Part shown: piece after piece, positions 7,262 through 16,770 of the stretch | Position numbering within the stretch: the first letter of the stretch is position 1 | How the letters are laid out: every line of letters starts with the position of its first letter | Origin: Roseiarcus sp963787135 | Lineage (GTDB): Bacteria > Pseudomonadota > Alphaproteobacteria > Rhizobiales > Beijerinckiaceae | Assembly (NCBI GenBank): GCA_963787135.1 | Contig: CAWBBW010000033.1 | Span: 186,001 to 250,000, forward strand | DNA: 64,000 bases | Direction: 5' to 3' | Position numbers and translations under genes: made by a program | Notes under the pieces: model-generated | What the model was told of the DNA's origin: nothing | Databases searched by the model: none | What the model saw: the letters and a program-made list of their open reading frames with translations, nothing else

Positions 7262-9832
7262 ATGAGCGAGTCGGCGCGCTTGGAAAGCCTGTCCTTGAGG
7301 TCTGATCCTCTGATGAAATCGACGCCGGCGCCTCCGGTGGACCGAATCGAGCGGATCGTGAACCCGCTCGCCCTGGCGGTTCTGGCCCTCTTCCTCGCCG
7401 TCGCTGCCGGCGCGCTCTGGGTTGCGCCTGGCGCGACGAGCATGATGATCCTGTCGTGGATGCTGGTCGCACTGGCGGCCTGCGGCGTTCTGGGACTGCT
7501 GCTCTTCTCGCTTGGGCTGCTGCAGCTCCCGACCCGGGCGGCGCGCTTCGACACCACCAAGGCGATCGCCGATTCAAGCCCTGATGGTCTCCTGGTGACC
7601 GATCAGGAGTCGCGCATTGTCTACGCCAACGGGGCCTACCGCGCGCTCTCCGGCGCTCCCGGAAACGGCGACCTGCGATCGGTGGAACGCCTCTTCACCG
7701 GCTCGCCAGACGTGTCGGAATCCGTCTATCGGCTGTCGCAGGCGGCCAAATCAGGCGGCCGTGCGAGCGAGGAACTCCGGCTCGCGCCGCCCCCGAACGG
7801 CGAAGGCGACGTGGCCTGGTACCGCATTCGCGTGCGTCCGCTCGAAGGTGTCGCCAGGTCGGGGCTGACGGTCTGGACCGTTTCGGACGAAACCCGCGAA
7901 CACAGCCGCCACGAGACCTTCTTCCAGGACCTCCAGCACGCCATCGACTATCTGGATCATGCGCCTGCCGGCTTTTTTTCGGCCGAGCCGGACGGGGCCA
8001 TCGTCCATATGAACGCAACGCTCGCCGCCTGGCTCGATTGCGATCTCGCCCAGTTCGCGCCGGGCCAGCTCAAGGTTGACGACATCATCGCCGGGCAGGG
8101 CGGCGCAATGCTGTCGTTGGTCACTGGCGGGCCGGGCGAAGTGACGACGCAGCAGTTCGACGTCGATCTGAAGCCGCGCCGGGGTCGCGTCGTGCCCGCG
8201 CGCATCTTTCACAAGGTCGCCTTTTCCAGCGACGGCGCGCCGGGCCCCTCGCGATCGCTGGTCATCAACCGGGCGCCCGGCGAGATCAAGGGCGAAGAGG
8301 ACCTGCGCGCGGCGGAAGTGCGCTTCGCGCGCATCTTCAATTCGACTCCGGTGGCGATCGCGTCGGTCGACGCCTCGGGCGGACTCCTCCGTCCGAACGC
8401 CGCCTTCGTGCGGCTCGCGCCCGACGCGCTGAAGACAAATTTAGCGGCCGGGCGGCCTTCGATCTTCGCCATCGTCGCCGAGCGCGATCATGCGGCGCTG
8501 CGCGCGGTGATCGACGCGGCCGCTCAGGGCCGGAGCGACATCGCGCCGCTCGACGTGTCGCTGGAGGGCGCAGGCGCGGCGCGTTCGGCGCGCCTCTTCG
8601 TCTCGGCCGCCGATCCGGCCAGCGACGAAGGCGCCAACGCGATCATTTTCGCGCTCGACACCACCGAACAGCGCACCCTGCAGGAGAACCTCGCGCAAGG
8701 CCAGAAGATGCAGGCGATCGGCCAGCTCGCCGGCGGCGTCGCGCATGACTTTAACAATGTGCTGACCGCGATCATCGGCTATTCGGACCTCTTGCTCGCC
8801 AACCACCGCCCGACCGATCCGTCCTTTCAGGACATCATGCAGATCAAGCAGAACGCCAACCGGGCGGCGGGGCTGGTGCGGCAGCTTCTGGCGTTTTCGC
8901 GCCGCCAGACGCTTCGCCCGCAGACGCTGCAGCTCAACGACGTCCTGTCGGAGCTGCAGATGCTGCTTCGCCGGCTCGTTGGCGAGACGATCCAGCTCGA
9001 TGTCGTGCACGGCCGCGATCTCTGGCTGGTGAAGGCCGACCTCAACCAGTTCGAGCAGGTGATCGTCAACCTCGTCGTCAACGCGCGCGACGCGATGAGC
9101 GAGGGGGGCCGGATCACGCTGCGCACCCGCAACTTTCCCGCCTCCGAATGCGGCGGCCTGAAGGAGATGGCGATCGCTGCGGCCGATTATGTGCTGATTG
9201 AAGTCGAGGATAATGGACACGGCATCCCGGCCGACGTGCGCGCGAAGATTTTCGAGCCTTTCTTCACCACCAAGGAGGTCGGCAAGGGCACCGGCCTCGG
9301 CCTGTCGATGGTTTACGGCATCGTCAAGCAGACGGGCGGCTATATCTTCTGCGAGAGCGAGCCGGGCGCCGGCGCGACGTTTCGCATTCTCCTGCCGCGC
9401 TTCATCGGCGACGAGTCCGAGGAGCCGGTCAAGAAGGAGGCCCCGAAACCGGCGGCCGATCTCACCGGCCGCGGCGCCATCCTCCTGGTCGAGGACGAAG
9501 AGGCGGTGAGAGCCTTCGCCGCGCGCGCCCTCTCCTCGCGCGGCTACACCGTGCTCGAGGCCGAATCCGGGGTCGACGCGCTGCGCGTCGCCGAAGAGGC
9601 CGGCGGAGCGATCGATCTCATCGTTTCCGACGTGATCATGCCGGAAATGGACGGCCCGACCATGCTGACGGAGCTGCGCCGCCGCGGCTTCACCTCGAAG
9701 ATCGTGTTCGTCTCGGGTTATGCCGACGACGCCTTCGCGCGCTCCCTGCCGGAAGATGAGCAGTTTGTCTTTCTGCCGAAACCCTTTACGCTCAAGCAGC
9801 TCATCGAGACCGTGAAGGGAGCGATGGCTTGA
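7262..9832 (+). CDS. cckA: CckA-type hybrid sensor histidine kinase
   Basis: The product is about 856 residues. In order: two N-terminal membrane helices (about residues 30-95), PAS-like regions, a HisKA dimerisation domain with the phospho-acceptor H box GGVAHDFNNVLTAIIGYSD, a HATPase_c domain (VNLVVNARDAMSEGG; VEDNGHGIP; GKGTGLGLSMVYGIV), and a receiver domain (LLVEDEEAVRAFAAR; VSDVIMPEMDGP; KPFTL). This architecture and H box are those of CckA, which phosphorylates CtrA and CpdR through ChpT in the alphaproteobacterial cell-cycle pathway. The start is uncertain: ATG 7262 has a weak AAGAAG upstream, and ATG 7313 is an alternative that removes 17 residues. Confidence 0.92.
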   Translation: MSESARLESLSLRSDPLMKSTPAPPVDRIERIVNPLALAVLALFLAVAAGALWVAPGATSMMILSWMLVALAACGVLGLLLFSLGLLQLPTRAARFDTTKAIADSSPDGLLVTDQESRIVYANGAYRALSGAPGNGDLRSVERLFTGSPDVSESVYRLSQAAKSGGRASEELRLAPPPNGEGDVAWYRIRVRPLEGVARSGLTVWTVSDETREHSRHETFFQDLQHAIDYLDHAPAGFFSAEPDGAIVHMNATLAAWLDCDLAQFAPGQLKVDDIIAGQGGAMLSLVTGGPGEVTTQQFDVDLKPRRGRVVPARIFHKVAFSSDGAPGPSRSLVINRAPGEIKGEEDLRAAEVRFARIFNSTPVAIASVDASGGLLRPNAAFVRLAPDALKTNLAAGRPSIFAIVAERDHAALRAVIDAAAQGRSDIAPLDVSLEGAGAARSARLFVSAADPASDEGANAIIFALDTTEQRTLQENLAQGQKMQAIGQLAGGVAHDFNNVLTAIIGYSDLLLANHRPTDPSFQDIMQIKQNANRAAGLVRQLLAFSRRQTLRPQTLQLNDVLSELQMLLRRLVGETIQLDVVHGRDLWLVKADLNQFEQVIVNLVVNARDAMSEGGRITLRTRNFPASECGGLKEMAIAAADYVLIEVEDNGHGIPADVRAKIFEPFFTTKEVGKGTGLGLSMVYGIVKQTGGYIFCESEPGAGATFRILLPRFIGDESEEPVKKEAPKPAADLTGRGAILLVEDEEAVRAFAARALSSRGYTVLEAESGVDALRVAEEAGGAIDLIVSDVIMPEMDGPTMLTELRRRGFTSKIVFVSGYADDAFARSLPEDEQFVFLPKPFTLKQLIETVKGAMA

Positions 9833-9872
9833 CCGGCCGTTTTGTCCGGCCATCGCAAGGGTTCGGTTCAGG

Positions 9873-10715
9873 ATGCGCTTCGAGGGCACGAAGACTTACG
9901 TCGCGGGCGACGAACTCACGACTGCGGTCAATGCCGCGATTGCGCTCGAACGCCCGTTGCTGGTCAAGGGGGAGCCCGGCACCGGCAAGACCCTGTTGGC
10001 GCAGGAGATCGCCGCCGCCATCGGCGCGCCGTTCATCGCCTGGCACATCAAGTCGACCACCCGCGCGCAACAGGGCCTCTATGAATACGACGCGGTCTCG
10101 CGGCTGAGAGATTCCCAGCTCGGCGACCCGCGCGTCTCCGACATCGCCAACTACATCCGGCGCGGCAAGCTGTGGGAGGCGTTCACCTCCCCTGTCCGGC
10201 CGGTGCTGCTGATCGACGAGATCGACAAGGCGGATATCGAATTCCCCAACGACCTCCTGCTCGAACTCGATCAGATGGAGTTCCATGTCTATGAAACCGG
10301 AGAGACCGTGCGGGCGCAGCTCCGCCCCATCGTCATCATCACGTCCAACAACGAGAAGGAATTGCCGGACGCATTTCTGCGCCGGTGCTTTTTTCACTAC
10401 ATTCGCTTTCCCGACACGGAGACGATGCGCGCGATCGTCGAATCGCATTATCCCTCGGTCAAGCCGAGGCTGGTGGAGGAAGCGATGCGCTCGTTCTTCA
10501 CCTTGCGCGAAACGCCGGGCCTGAAGAAAAAGCCGACCACCTCGGAGCTGCTCGACTGGCTGAAGCTCCTCCTCAACGAGGACGTCTCGCCGGAGACTTT
10601 GCGCGAGCGGGACACCAAGAAACTGATCCCTCCGCTCCACGGCGCGCTGCTCAAGAACGAGCAGGACGTGCACTTGTTCGAGAAACTGGCCTTCTTGAGC
10701 AGGCGCGAACGGTAG
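9873..10715 (+). CDS. MoxR-family AAA+ ATPase
   Basis: A 280-residue MoxR/CoxD-like AAA+ ATPase. Walker A is GEPGTGKT (about residue 37), Walker B is LLIDEIDKAD (about 110), sensor 1 is IITSNNEKELP, and the arginine-finger region is DAFLRRCFFHYIRFP. MoxR ATPases act as chaperones for metalloenzyme maturation, usually with VWA partners. The CoxE-like VWA protein at 3518-4693 is the probable partner, so this pair appears to have been separated by roughly 5 kb of other genes. It lies 40 bp downstream of cckA and could be read from it. Confidence 0.9.
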   Translation: MRFEGTKTYVAGDELTTAVNAAIALERPLLVKGEPGTGKTLLAQEIAAAIGAPFIAWHIKSTTRAQQGLYEYDAVSRLRDSQLGDPRVSDIANYIRRGKLWEAFTSPVRPVLLIDEIDKADIEFPNDLLLELDQMEFHVYETGETVRAQLRPIVIITSNNEKELPDAFLRRCFFHYIRFPDTETMRAIVESHYPSVKPRLVEEAMRSFFTLRETPGLKKKPTTSELLDWLKLLLNEDVSPETLRERDTKKLIPPLHGALLKNEQDVHLFEKLAFLSRRER

Positions 10716-10818
10716 TCGTCGATTTTCGTCTTCGAAGCCATCAAAAGGCGCGTTTCGCGCCGGCGCTTGGCCGGAAACCGATCTCCGTTTAGCCGGGCGG
10801 CGGTGATACCGAGTTCCG

Positions 10819-12030
10819 ATGCGCTCGAAGACGGTTCTCATCTCAGGCGCCGGGGTCGCCGGGCCGACCCTCGCATACTGGCTCAATGCGGCGGGCTTCG
10901 AGACGACGATTGTCGAACGTGCTCCGAGGCTCAGGACAGGCGGTTATGTGATCGACTTTTGGGGCCTCGGCTACGACATCGCCGAGCGCATGGGGTTGGC
11001 CGCAGGCCTCGGGTCGGTCGGCTACCACATTCGCGAATTCCGGGTCGTCGGCGGCCAGGGCCAACGTCTGGCGGGATTCGGTACAAAGGCCTTCGACGCG
11101 CTGACCGGAGGCCGTTTCATCACGCTTCGACGGAGCGACCTTTCGAAGCTGTTGCTCGAAGCGGCCGATTCCTCGTCCGAGGTTCTCTTCGACGATGAGA
11201 TCGTCTCCCTCCGGGAACAAACCGATTCTGTGCGAGTTCAATTCCGCGTCGCGGGCGAGCGCGACTTCGACCTCGTCGTCGGCGCCGACGGTCTTTCTTC
11301 GAACGTCCGCACGCTGGCCTTCGGTCCGCAGGCTCAGTTCGAGAAGCGGCTGGGCTACAGCGTCGCCGCGTTCGAGGTTCAAGGCTATCGCCCCCGCGAC
11401 AAAGACGTTTACGTCATCCACAACGAACCGGGGAGGATGGTCGGCCGCGTCGCGCTGAGGAACGACCGGACGCTCTTCCTGTTCGTCTTCGCCGATGACG
11501 ATCCCAGGCCGTCACCGCACGACTTCGCCACGCAACGCCGGATTTTGCAGGCGACTTTCGGATCAGCAAGGTGGGAATGCGCTCAGATTCTCGACCGTCT
11601 CGACGATGTGACGGAGCTGTACTTCGATCGCGTCAGCCAGATCAAAATGGACAAGTGGTCGCACGGCCGCGTCGCGCTTGTCGGAGACGCGGCCTTCTGC
11701 GTCTCCCTCTTGGCCGGCCAGGGGTCGGCGCTGGCGATGACCGCGGCCTATGCGCTTGGCGGCGAGCTCGCGAAAGCCGACGGAGATTATCATGCAGCGT
11801 TCCGGGCCTATGAACGGCTGCTGCGTCCGTTCATCGCCAAAAAGCAGAAGGGCGCCGAGCGATTTTCCGCCGCCTTCGCGCCGAGGACGGGGTGGGGCCT
11901 CCTCCTGCGGAACCAAGTAGTCAAAGCCTGCGCTATCCCTGCGGTCGCGAGATTCGCTTTCAGCCGCGACATCACCGACACGCTCCGTCTTCCGGATTAC
12001 GTCTGGCCTGCTCTCGAACGGATTCGGTAA
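10819..12030 (+). CDS. FAD-dependent monooxygenase (PHBH-fold)
   Basis: A 403-residue class A flavoprotein monooxygenase. The Rossmann FAD motif is ISGAGVAGPTLAYWL (about residues 8-22). The middle DG motif is VGADGLSSNVR. The GD motif is ALVGDAAFCVSLLAGQGSALAM (split here: GDAAF and GQGSALAM). This arrangement, with an FAD-ribose binding tail, is typical of TetX-like and other aromatic hydroxylases. The substrate cannot be told from sequence. The short gap to the MoxR gene (103 bp) carries no clear promoter or terminator. Confidence 0.85.
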   Translation: MRSKTVLISGAGVAGPTLAYWLNAAGFETTIVERAPRLRTGGYVIDFWGLGYDIAERMGLAAGLGSVGYHIREFRVVGGQGQRLAGFGTKAFDALTGGRFITLRRSDLSKLLLEAADSSSEVLFDDEIVSLREQTDSVRVQFRVAGERDFDLVVGADGLSSNVRTLAFGPQAQFEKRLGYSVAAFEVQGYRPRDKDVYVIHNEPGRMVGRVALRNDRTLFLFVFADDDPRPSPHDFATQRRILQATFGSARWECAQILDRLDDVTELYFDRVSQIKMDKWSHGRVALVGDAAFCVSLLAGQGSALAMTAAYALGGELAKADGDYHAAFRAYERLLRPFIAKKQKGAERFSAAFAPRTGWGLLLRNQVVKACAIPAVARFAFSRDITDTLRLPDYVWPALERIR

Positions 12031-12149
12031 CCTCGCTCGACGAGCGCGCCCGACGCGTAGCGTCTACGGTGCGCCCTCAATCGGAACAGCGTTCCCTTCC
12101 CCATCGCGGCCCGCTTGCGATTCCCATAAGCCTCAAGCAATCTTGACTC

Positions 12150-12671
12150 ATGCGCCGCTTGTTTCTCGTCCGTCACGCCAAGGCCGAGCCAGCCGTCGGG
12201 CGGGACGATTACGATCGCGCGCTGACCAGCAGAGGCCGAGACGACGCGCGCCGGGTCGCGAGCGTTCTGGCGGAAAAGAACTTGCTTCCGGAAGTGCTCA
12301 TGCATTCCGGTGCGGCGCGCTCCAGGGAAACGGCCGAGATCTTCGCCGCCCGATGGCGCAAGGTCGAGCTTCAGGAAGAGCCCGGACTTTATGACGCAAC
12401 CCGCGACATGCTGTTTCAGCGAACCCGCGCCCTGCCCGATTCATACGTCCGGGTCGGATTCGTCGGGCATAACCCGGGCCTCGGCGATCTCGCGGCGTCG
12501 CTGGTTGGGTCTGGCGCCCATTCGGAACTGCGCCGCATGGCGGCGAAATTTCCGACCTGCGCGGTGGCGGCGCTCGATTTCCGCATCCCGAGCTGGGACG
12601 ACATCGAGCGCGAGTCGGGTCTGCTGACGCTCTTTCTCACCCCTGCCGAACTCGAGGCGGGCACGGATTGA
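12150..12671 (+). CDS. SixA-like histidine phosphatase
   Basis: A 173-residue member of the histidine phosphatase branch of phosphoglycerate-mutase-like proteins. The catalytic RHG-type motif is LVRHAKAE at residues 6-13, the second conserved block is SGAARSRETAEI, and the second catalytic His lies in VGFVGHNPGLGDLA. SixA enzymes dephosphorylate phosphohistidine on signalling or PTS phosphotransfer proteins. Many alphaproteobacteria carry one or more of these stand-alone proteins with unknown targets. It precedes the YcjX/YcjF pair by about 60 bp on the same strand. Confidence 0.88.
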   Translation: MRRLFLVRHAKAEPAVGRDDYDRALTSRGRDDARRVASVLAEKNLLPEVLMHSGAARSRETAEIFAARWRKVELQEEPGLYDATRDMLFQRTRALPDSYVRVGFVGHNPGLGDLAASLVGSGAHSELRRMAAKFPTCAVAALDFRIPSWDDIERESGLLTLFLTPAELEAGTD

Positions 12672-12734
12672 CCCTCTGTCCAAACCGGCCCGCGCCTCCT
12701 AAATAGGCGCGTTGATCTCCCCCGCGGGCCTGAT

Positions 12735-14177
12735 TTGTCTGTTTTCACCGATCTCGTGTTCGAGGCCGGGCTCGTCGCCCGCTCGCTCGGCGATTACTTT
12801 TCCGGCGGCCGCCTGCGCCTCGGGGTCACCGGCTTGTCGCGCTCCGGCAAGACTGTGTTCCTGACCGCGCTCGTCAACAACCTGATCGCGGGCGCGCGGC
12901 TGCCCGTGCTCGCTGCTTCCGCCGAGGGACGCATCACCCGGGCGAGGCTTGAGCCGCAGCCGGACGACGCGGTGCCGCGCTTCGCCTACGAGGAGCATCT
13001 GGCGAGCCTCGGCGGTCCGGACCGCCGCTGGCCGCAATCGACCCGGCGGATTTCGCAGTTGCGTCTGACGATCGAATTCGAGAGCGCGTCAGGATGGGGT
13101 TCGAAGCCGTCGAGCCTCGCCATCGACCTCGTCGACTACCCGGGCGAATGGCTGCTCGACCTGCCGCTCCTCGACAAGAGCTACGCGACATGGGCGCGCG
13201 AGACGCTGAACGCCAGCGAGACGCCCGCCCGCGCGCCGCTTTCGGCTGATTGGCGCGCGGCCCTCGGCGGTCTCGACGCGCACGCCAAGGCCGACGAAGA
13301 CACGGCGCGCGACATCGCCGAGCGGTTCACCGCCTATCTGAGGAAAGCGCGCGACGACGTCTACGCGCTCTCGACCCTGCCGCCCGGCCGCTTCCTTATG
13401 CCAGGGGACCTCGAGGGCTCGCCGGCGCTGACCTTCGCGCCGATTCCGCTCGGGGAAGGCGATGCGATCGCATCCGGTACCCTCGCCGCGATGATGGAGC
13501 GGCGCTATGAGGCGTATAAATCGCATGTCGTGAAGCCGTTCTTCCGCGATCATTTCGCCCGGCTCGACCGGCAGATCGTGCTGGTTGACGCGCTGACCGC
13601 GCTGAACTCCGGCCCCGCCGCGCTCGCCGATCTCGAGAATGCGCTCTCCGAGGTGCTGCGCGCCTTTCGCGCCGGGCGGTCGTCGCGCTTCGCCTCGATT
13701 TTTCGGCCGCGCATCGACCGCATCCTGTTTGCCGCGGCCAAGGCCGACCATCTGCATCACACGAGCCACGACCGGCTGGAGGCGATCCTGCGCGCGCTGA
13801 CCGCCAAGGCAATCGCCCGCGCCGAAGGGGTCGGCGCCACGATCGACGTGATTGCGCTCGCGGCCATCCGCGCGACGCGCGAAGCCGAGATCAGACACGG
13901 CGGCGAGACGCTGCCGGCGATCATCGGCGTGCCGGAGAAGGGCGAAAAGATCGGCGGCCAGCTGTTCGACGGGGTCGCGGAAGCAGCCGTCTTTCCCGGC
14001 GAATTACCGGCCGATCCGATGGCGATCTTCAAAGGCGACGGGATCGCGCTTGCCGAATCTGACAACGACTGGCGGTTCGTGCGTTTCCGCCCTCCGCTGA
14101 CAGCGCCGGGCCAGCCCGCGCCGCAGATCCGGCTTGACCGCGCCCTTCAGTTCCTGTTCGGGGATCGCCTCGCATGA
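12735..14177 (+). CDS. YcjX-family GTPase-like protein (DUF463)
   Basis: A 480-residue protein with a P-loop GVTGLSRSGKTVFLTAL at about residues 34-50. It also has the family blocks LVDYPGEWLLDLPLL and RQIVLVDALTALN, as in the E. coli YcjX stress-associated family, whose function is not well established. The frame opens with TTG at 12735; upstream there is no better start, and homologues begin close to the same FTDLVFEA-like segment. Its stop overlaps the ATG of the next gene (ATGA), so the pair is translationally coupled. This pairing with a YcjF-like membrane protein is conserved across proteobacteria. Confidence 0.88.
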   Translation: MSVFTDLVFEAGLVARSLGDYFSGGRLRLGVTGLSRSGKTVFLTALVNNLIAGARLPVLAASAEGRITRARLEPQPDDAVPRFAYEEHLASLGGPDRRWPQSTRRISQLRLTIEFESASGWGSKPSSLAIDLVDYPGEWLLDLPLLDKSYATWARETLNASETPARAPLSADWRAALGGLDAHAKADEDTARDIAERFTAYLRKARDDVYALSTLPPGRFLMPGDLEGSPALTFAPIPLGEGDAIASGTLAAMMERRYEAYKSHVVKPFFRDHFARLDRQIVLVDALTALNSGPAALADLENALSEVLRAFRAGRSSRFASIFRPRIDRILFAAAKADHLHHTSHDRLEAILRALTAKAIARAEGVGATIDVIALAAIRATREAEIRHGGETLPAIIGVPEKGEKIGGQLFDGVAEAAVFPGELPADPMAIFKGDGIALAESDNDWRFVRFRPPLTAPGQPAPQIRLDRALQFLFGDRLA

Positions 14178-15217
14178 GCTCCCGCCCTCCGCGGCCCCGC
14201 GCCTTCCGGCTCGACGACCGGCGCATCGCGGTCGACGATTTCCCTGCCCCTTCGACGCCGGCCGCAGTCGTCCAGTCGCAGCACGACCCGATCCCGGCCT
14301 CGACCGCGCCGGCGCCGATCGACGAAGCGGAGCTCAAGGTCGAAGCGGCGCAGAAGTCGGGGCTCCTCTCGCGCTCGCGCTTCAGCCTCGGGAGCGTCCT
14401 CTGGGCGGGCGTTGCGGGCCTGGCCTCGCTCGCCTTCGGCCTTTGGACGACGAACCTGATCGAGGGCCTGTTCGCCAAGGCCGAATCGCTCGGAATCATT
14501 GGCCTCGCTTTCGGGGTCCTCTTCCTCGTCGGCCTCGTCGGGCTCATCGCGCGCGAGATCATCGCCGTCTCGCGCCAGACCCGGATCGCCGAGATGCATG
14601 TGGCCTTCGCCGAAGCCCGCGCGGCCGACGATCGCGACAAAGCGCGGAAGCTCGTCGGCCAGCTCGTCGCGCTCTACCGCAATCGACCGGAAACCGCCCG
14701 CGCGCGCACTCAAACCGAAGACGCTGCACGCGCCATCATCGACGGGCGCGACCTGATCGACGTCGCCGAACGGGCGCTCCTGAGACCGCTCGACGAGAAG
14801 GCTCAGGCCGAAATCGCCGCCGCCGCCAAGCGCGTTTCGCTCGTCACCGCCATCAGCCCCCGCGCCATCCTCGACGTGATCTTCGTCGTCGCCCAGATCG
14901 TGCGCCTCGTCAGACGGATCGCCGAGATCTACGGCGGCCGGCCCGGGCTCCTCGGCCTCATCAAGCTCGCCCGCTCGATCGGCGCCCATATCGCCATCAC
15001 CGGGGGCATGGCGGTCGGCGACAGCCTGCTGCAGCAGATCGTCGGCCACGGCATCGCCTCGCGCATCTCGGCGCGCATGGGCGAAGGCGTGCTCAACGGC
15101 CTGCTCACGGCCCGTGTGGGCTTGTCCGCTCTCGCCGTCTGCCGCCCCGCGCCCTTCGCGGTCACGAAGCCCCCCGGCGTGTCGGACGTCGCGCCGTTTT
15201 TATTCAGCAAAGAGTGA
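14174..15217 (+). CDS. YcjF-family membrane protein (DUF697/TIGR01620)
   Basis: A 347-residue protein whose start ATG overlaps the stop of the YcjX gene. It has an N-terminal proline-rich cytoplasmic segment of about 60 residues and two membrane helices at about residues 73-95 and 103-130. The C-terminal DUF697-type domain contains AISPRAILDVIFVVAQIVRL and GGMAVGDSLLQQ. The length and the YcjX neighbour match the YcjF/TIGR01620 family, an inner-membrane protein of unknown biochemical role linked to envelope or phage-shock-type stress in enterobacteria. It is followed by a palindromic repeat and the IS island. Confidence 0.88.
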   Translation: MSSRPPRPRAFRLDDRRIAVDDFPAPSTPAAVVQSQHDPIPASTAPAPIDEAELKVEAAQKSGLLSRSRFSLGSVLWAGVAGLASLAFGLWTTNLIEGLFAKAESLGIIGLAFGVLFLVGLVGLIAREIIAVSRQTRIAEMHVAFAEARAADDRDKARKLVGQLVALYRNRPETARARTQTEDAARAIIDGRDLIDVAERALLRPLDEKAQAEIAAAAKRVSLVTAISPRAILDVIFVVAQIVRLVRRIAEIYGGRPGLLGLIKLARSIGAHIAITGGMAVGDSLLQQIVGHGIASRISARMGEGVLNGLLTARVGLSALAVCRPAPFAVTKPPGVSDVAPFLFSKE

Positions 15218-15233
15218 GCGGGGTCGGCCAAAT

Positions 15234-15305
15234 CCTTCCCCCCTCGCGGGGGAAGGTGTCGTTGCGAAGCAACGACGGATGAGGGGGATCGCGCGAGCGC
15301 GATTC
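15234..15305. repeat. dispersed intergenic palindromic repeat, copy A
   Basis: Three consecutive hairpins. The first is CCTTCCCCC with a short loop and GGGGGAAGG at 15234-15256. The second is GTCGTTGC-gaa-GCAACGAC at 15258-15276. The third is a GCGC-rich stem near 15288-15303. The linker GGATGAGGGGGA recurs in the copy at 55998-56064, where the middle stem has a different sequence but keeps pairing. Such compensatory change points to a structured repeat family. It sits just after the YcjF stop and may serve as its transcription end. Confidence 0.7.
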
Positions 15306-15434
15306 GCTCAGTACGTTAAAGTAAAACTGGGTTGGCGTGACGCCACGACACAATAGAGAAGAGCTTCGCCCAGCTCGGGCCGCCGTTCAAGCCACTGAAG
15401 AACGAGGCCGCACGGGCCGGCCGCGGAGGCTTAT

Positions 15435-15474
15435 CGCCTCCAGTCAGGCTCGCTGGAGGCAATGTCGACTGGCG
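15435..15474 (+). repeat. direct repeat flanking the IS1595 remnant, left copy
   Basis: A 40-bp segment starting CGCCTCCAGTCAGGC and ending GTCGACTGGCG. A 37-bp near-copy in the same orientation lies at 16582-16618. The two enclose the decayed transposase gene. The orientation is direct, so these are not simple terminal inverted repeats. Confidence 0.65.
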
Positions 15475-15505
15475 GAGGCTTGATCCGCGCCGGTTCAGGG
15501 GCGGT

Positions 15506-16568
15506 CTATAGGTAGTGGGTGCTGACGAAAGACTGCTTTGTGGGGCGCGCGGCGGCTGATGATGTCGCGATAGGTTCTTCTGGCGTGCGGTGCGCGGCGA
15601 GCCCGAGTACCGTTTCGAACGAGACGTGCCGATGAAAGCGGCGGTTGTAGCGAAAGACGAACTCATCGAGATAGGCGTCGACATGCTTGCGCCGCAGGCC
15701 GTGATATGTGCCCAGCGCCCAGCGCTTCAGCAACGAGAAGGCGCGGTGGCTCCAGGGCAGGACGACGTTGGCCGCCATGTTACCGACAACGCGCGGATCG
15801 TGCCGGTAGTCGCCCGACAGCCCCGGATAAGCGGCGTGGCCGTCGGTGATCAGCGTCGTGCCAGGCTTCACGTTGGCGCGCACGAACGCCTCGATCGATT
15901 TGGCCGAGTTGTCGGCGATCACGGCCAGGCGCAACCGACCCGAACGGGTGTCGAGATACTTTGCGCCCTTGCGCCTCGGCTTCGGCCTGCCGGCACCGCG
16001 GTCGATCACCTCGACGGCGCCGACGACCAGGATTTTGCCGGCGGAGCCGGGCTCGAAGGACGCGTCGCCGGTGCGGAAGGGAATCTCCGTCTGATCCACC
16101 TCGACGACGCCTGGATCGAGAAGATCGCGGTCGCGGATCGACCATCGAGCGCCGAAGCTTCTGCGCCAGCAGCCAGGCCGTCTTGTAGGTGACGCCGAGT
16201 TGGTCCTCCAATTGTCGCGCCGACATGCCGTTGGAATGCGTCGCCATTAGATGCGCCGCCCAGAACCACGTCGTCAGCGGCAATTTCGATCGATGCATCG
16301 CCGTGCCGGCGGTGAGCGAGGTCTGCCGTCCGCAATCGAGGCATTCCAACAGGCGACGGACGGCTCTTCAAGCGCCACAGCGCGGCCCCCGCCGCAGGCG
16401 GGACAAACAAACCCGTCCCGCCAGCGTCGCGCAGACAGAAACGCATCGCAACGCGCCTCGTCAGGAAATCTCTCGCTGGAACTCCGCCAGCGTGCGCCCG
16501 CGCCCCACCGCTCCGCGCTCCGAACCGGCGCTGGCCTCAAGCGCGCCCAGCTTCAGGACACTAAGCAT
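15506..16568 (-). pseudogene. IS1595-family (ISXO2-like) transposase, multiply frameshifted
   Basis: The pieces of one transposase lie in order in three frames. The N-terminal zinc-ribbon part (DEARCDAFLSARRW, then FVCPACGGG and ECLDCGRQTS) is followed by the helical segment TWFWAAHLMATHSNGMSARQ. Last comes the ISXO2-like DDE domain from VDQTEIPFRTG to LITDGHAAYPGL and its C-terminal end. At least three frame changes (near 16480, 16380 and 16150) separate them, so the protein cannot be made intact. The catalytic DDE segment alone remains open at 15506-16099. It is a decayed element with direct repeats on both sides. Confidence 0.85.
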
Positions 16569-16581
16569 CCGGCCGCGATTC

Positions 16582-16618
16582 CGCCTCCAGTCAGGCCGTG
16601 GGGCAACGTCGACTGGCG
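16582..16618 (+). repeat. direct repeat flanking the IS1595 remnant, right copy
   Basis: A 37-bp segment reading CGCCTCCAGTCAGGCC, then GGGGCAACGTCGACTGGCG. It matches the copy at 15435-15474 in the same orientation with a 3-bp length difference and a few substitutions. It lies directly upstream of the transposase start. Confidence 0.65.
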
Positions 16619-16770
16619 ATGTTTGGGCTAAGATTAAAAAAGAATTGCGTGAACTAAAGCGGTATTTATAATCTATCGCCCCACTTCCGGACGACTTGAC
16701 TGATACTGTCTCTCTTATCGGCTCTCGGGATGAAACGCCTTTCGGCGTCCCTCTTGACGAGGAGATGGTC

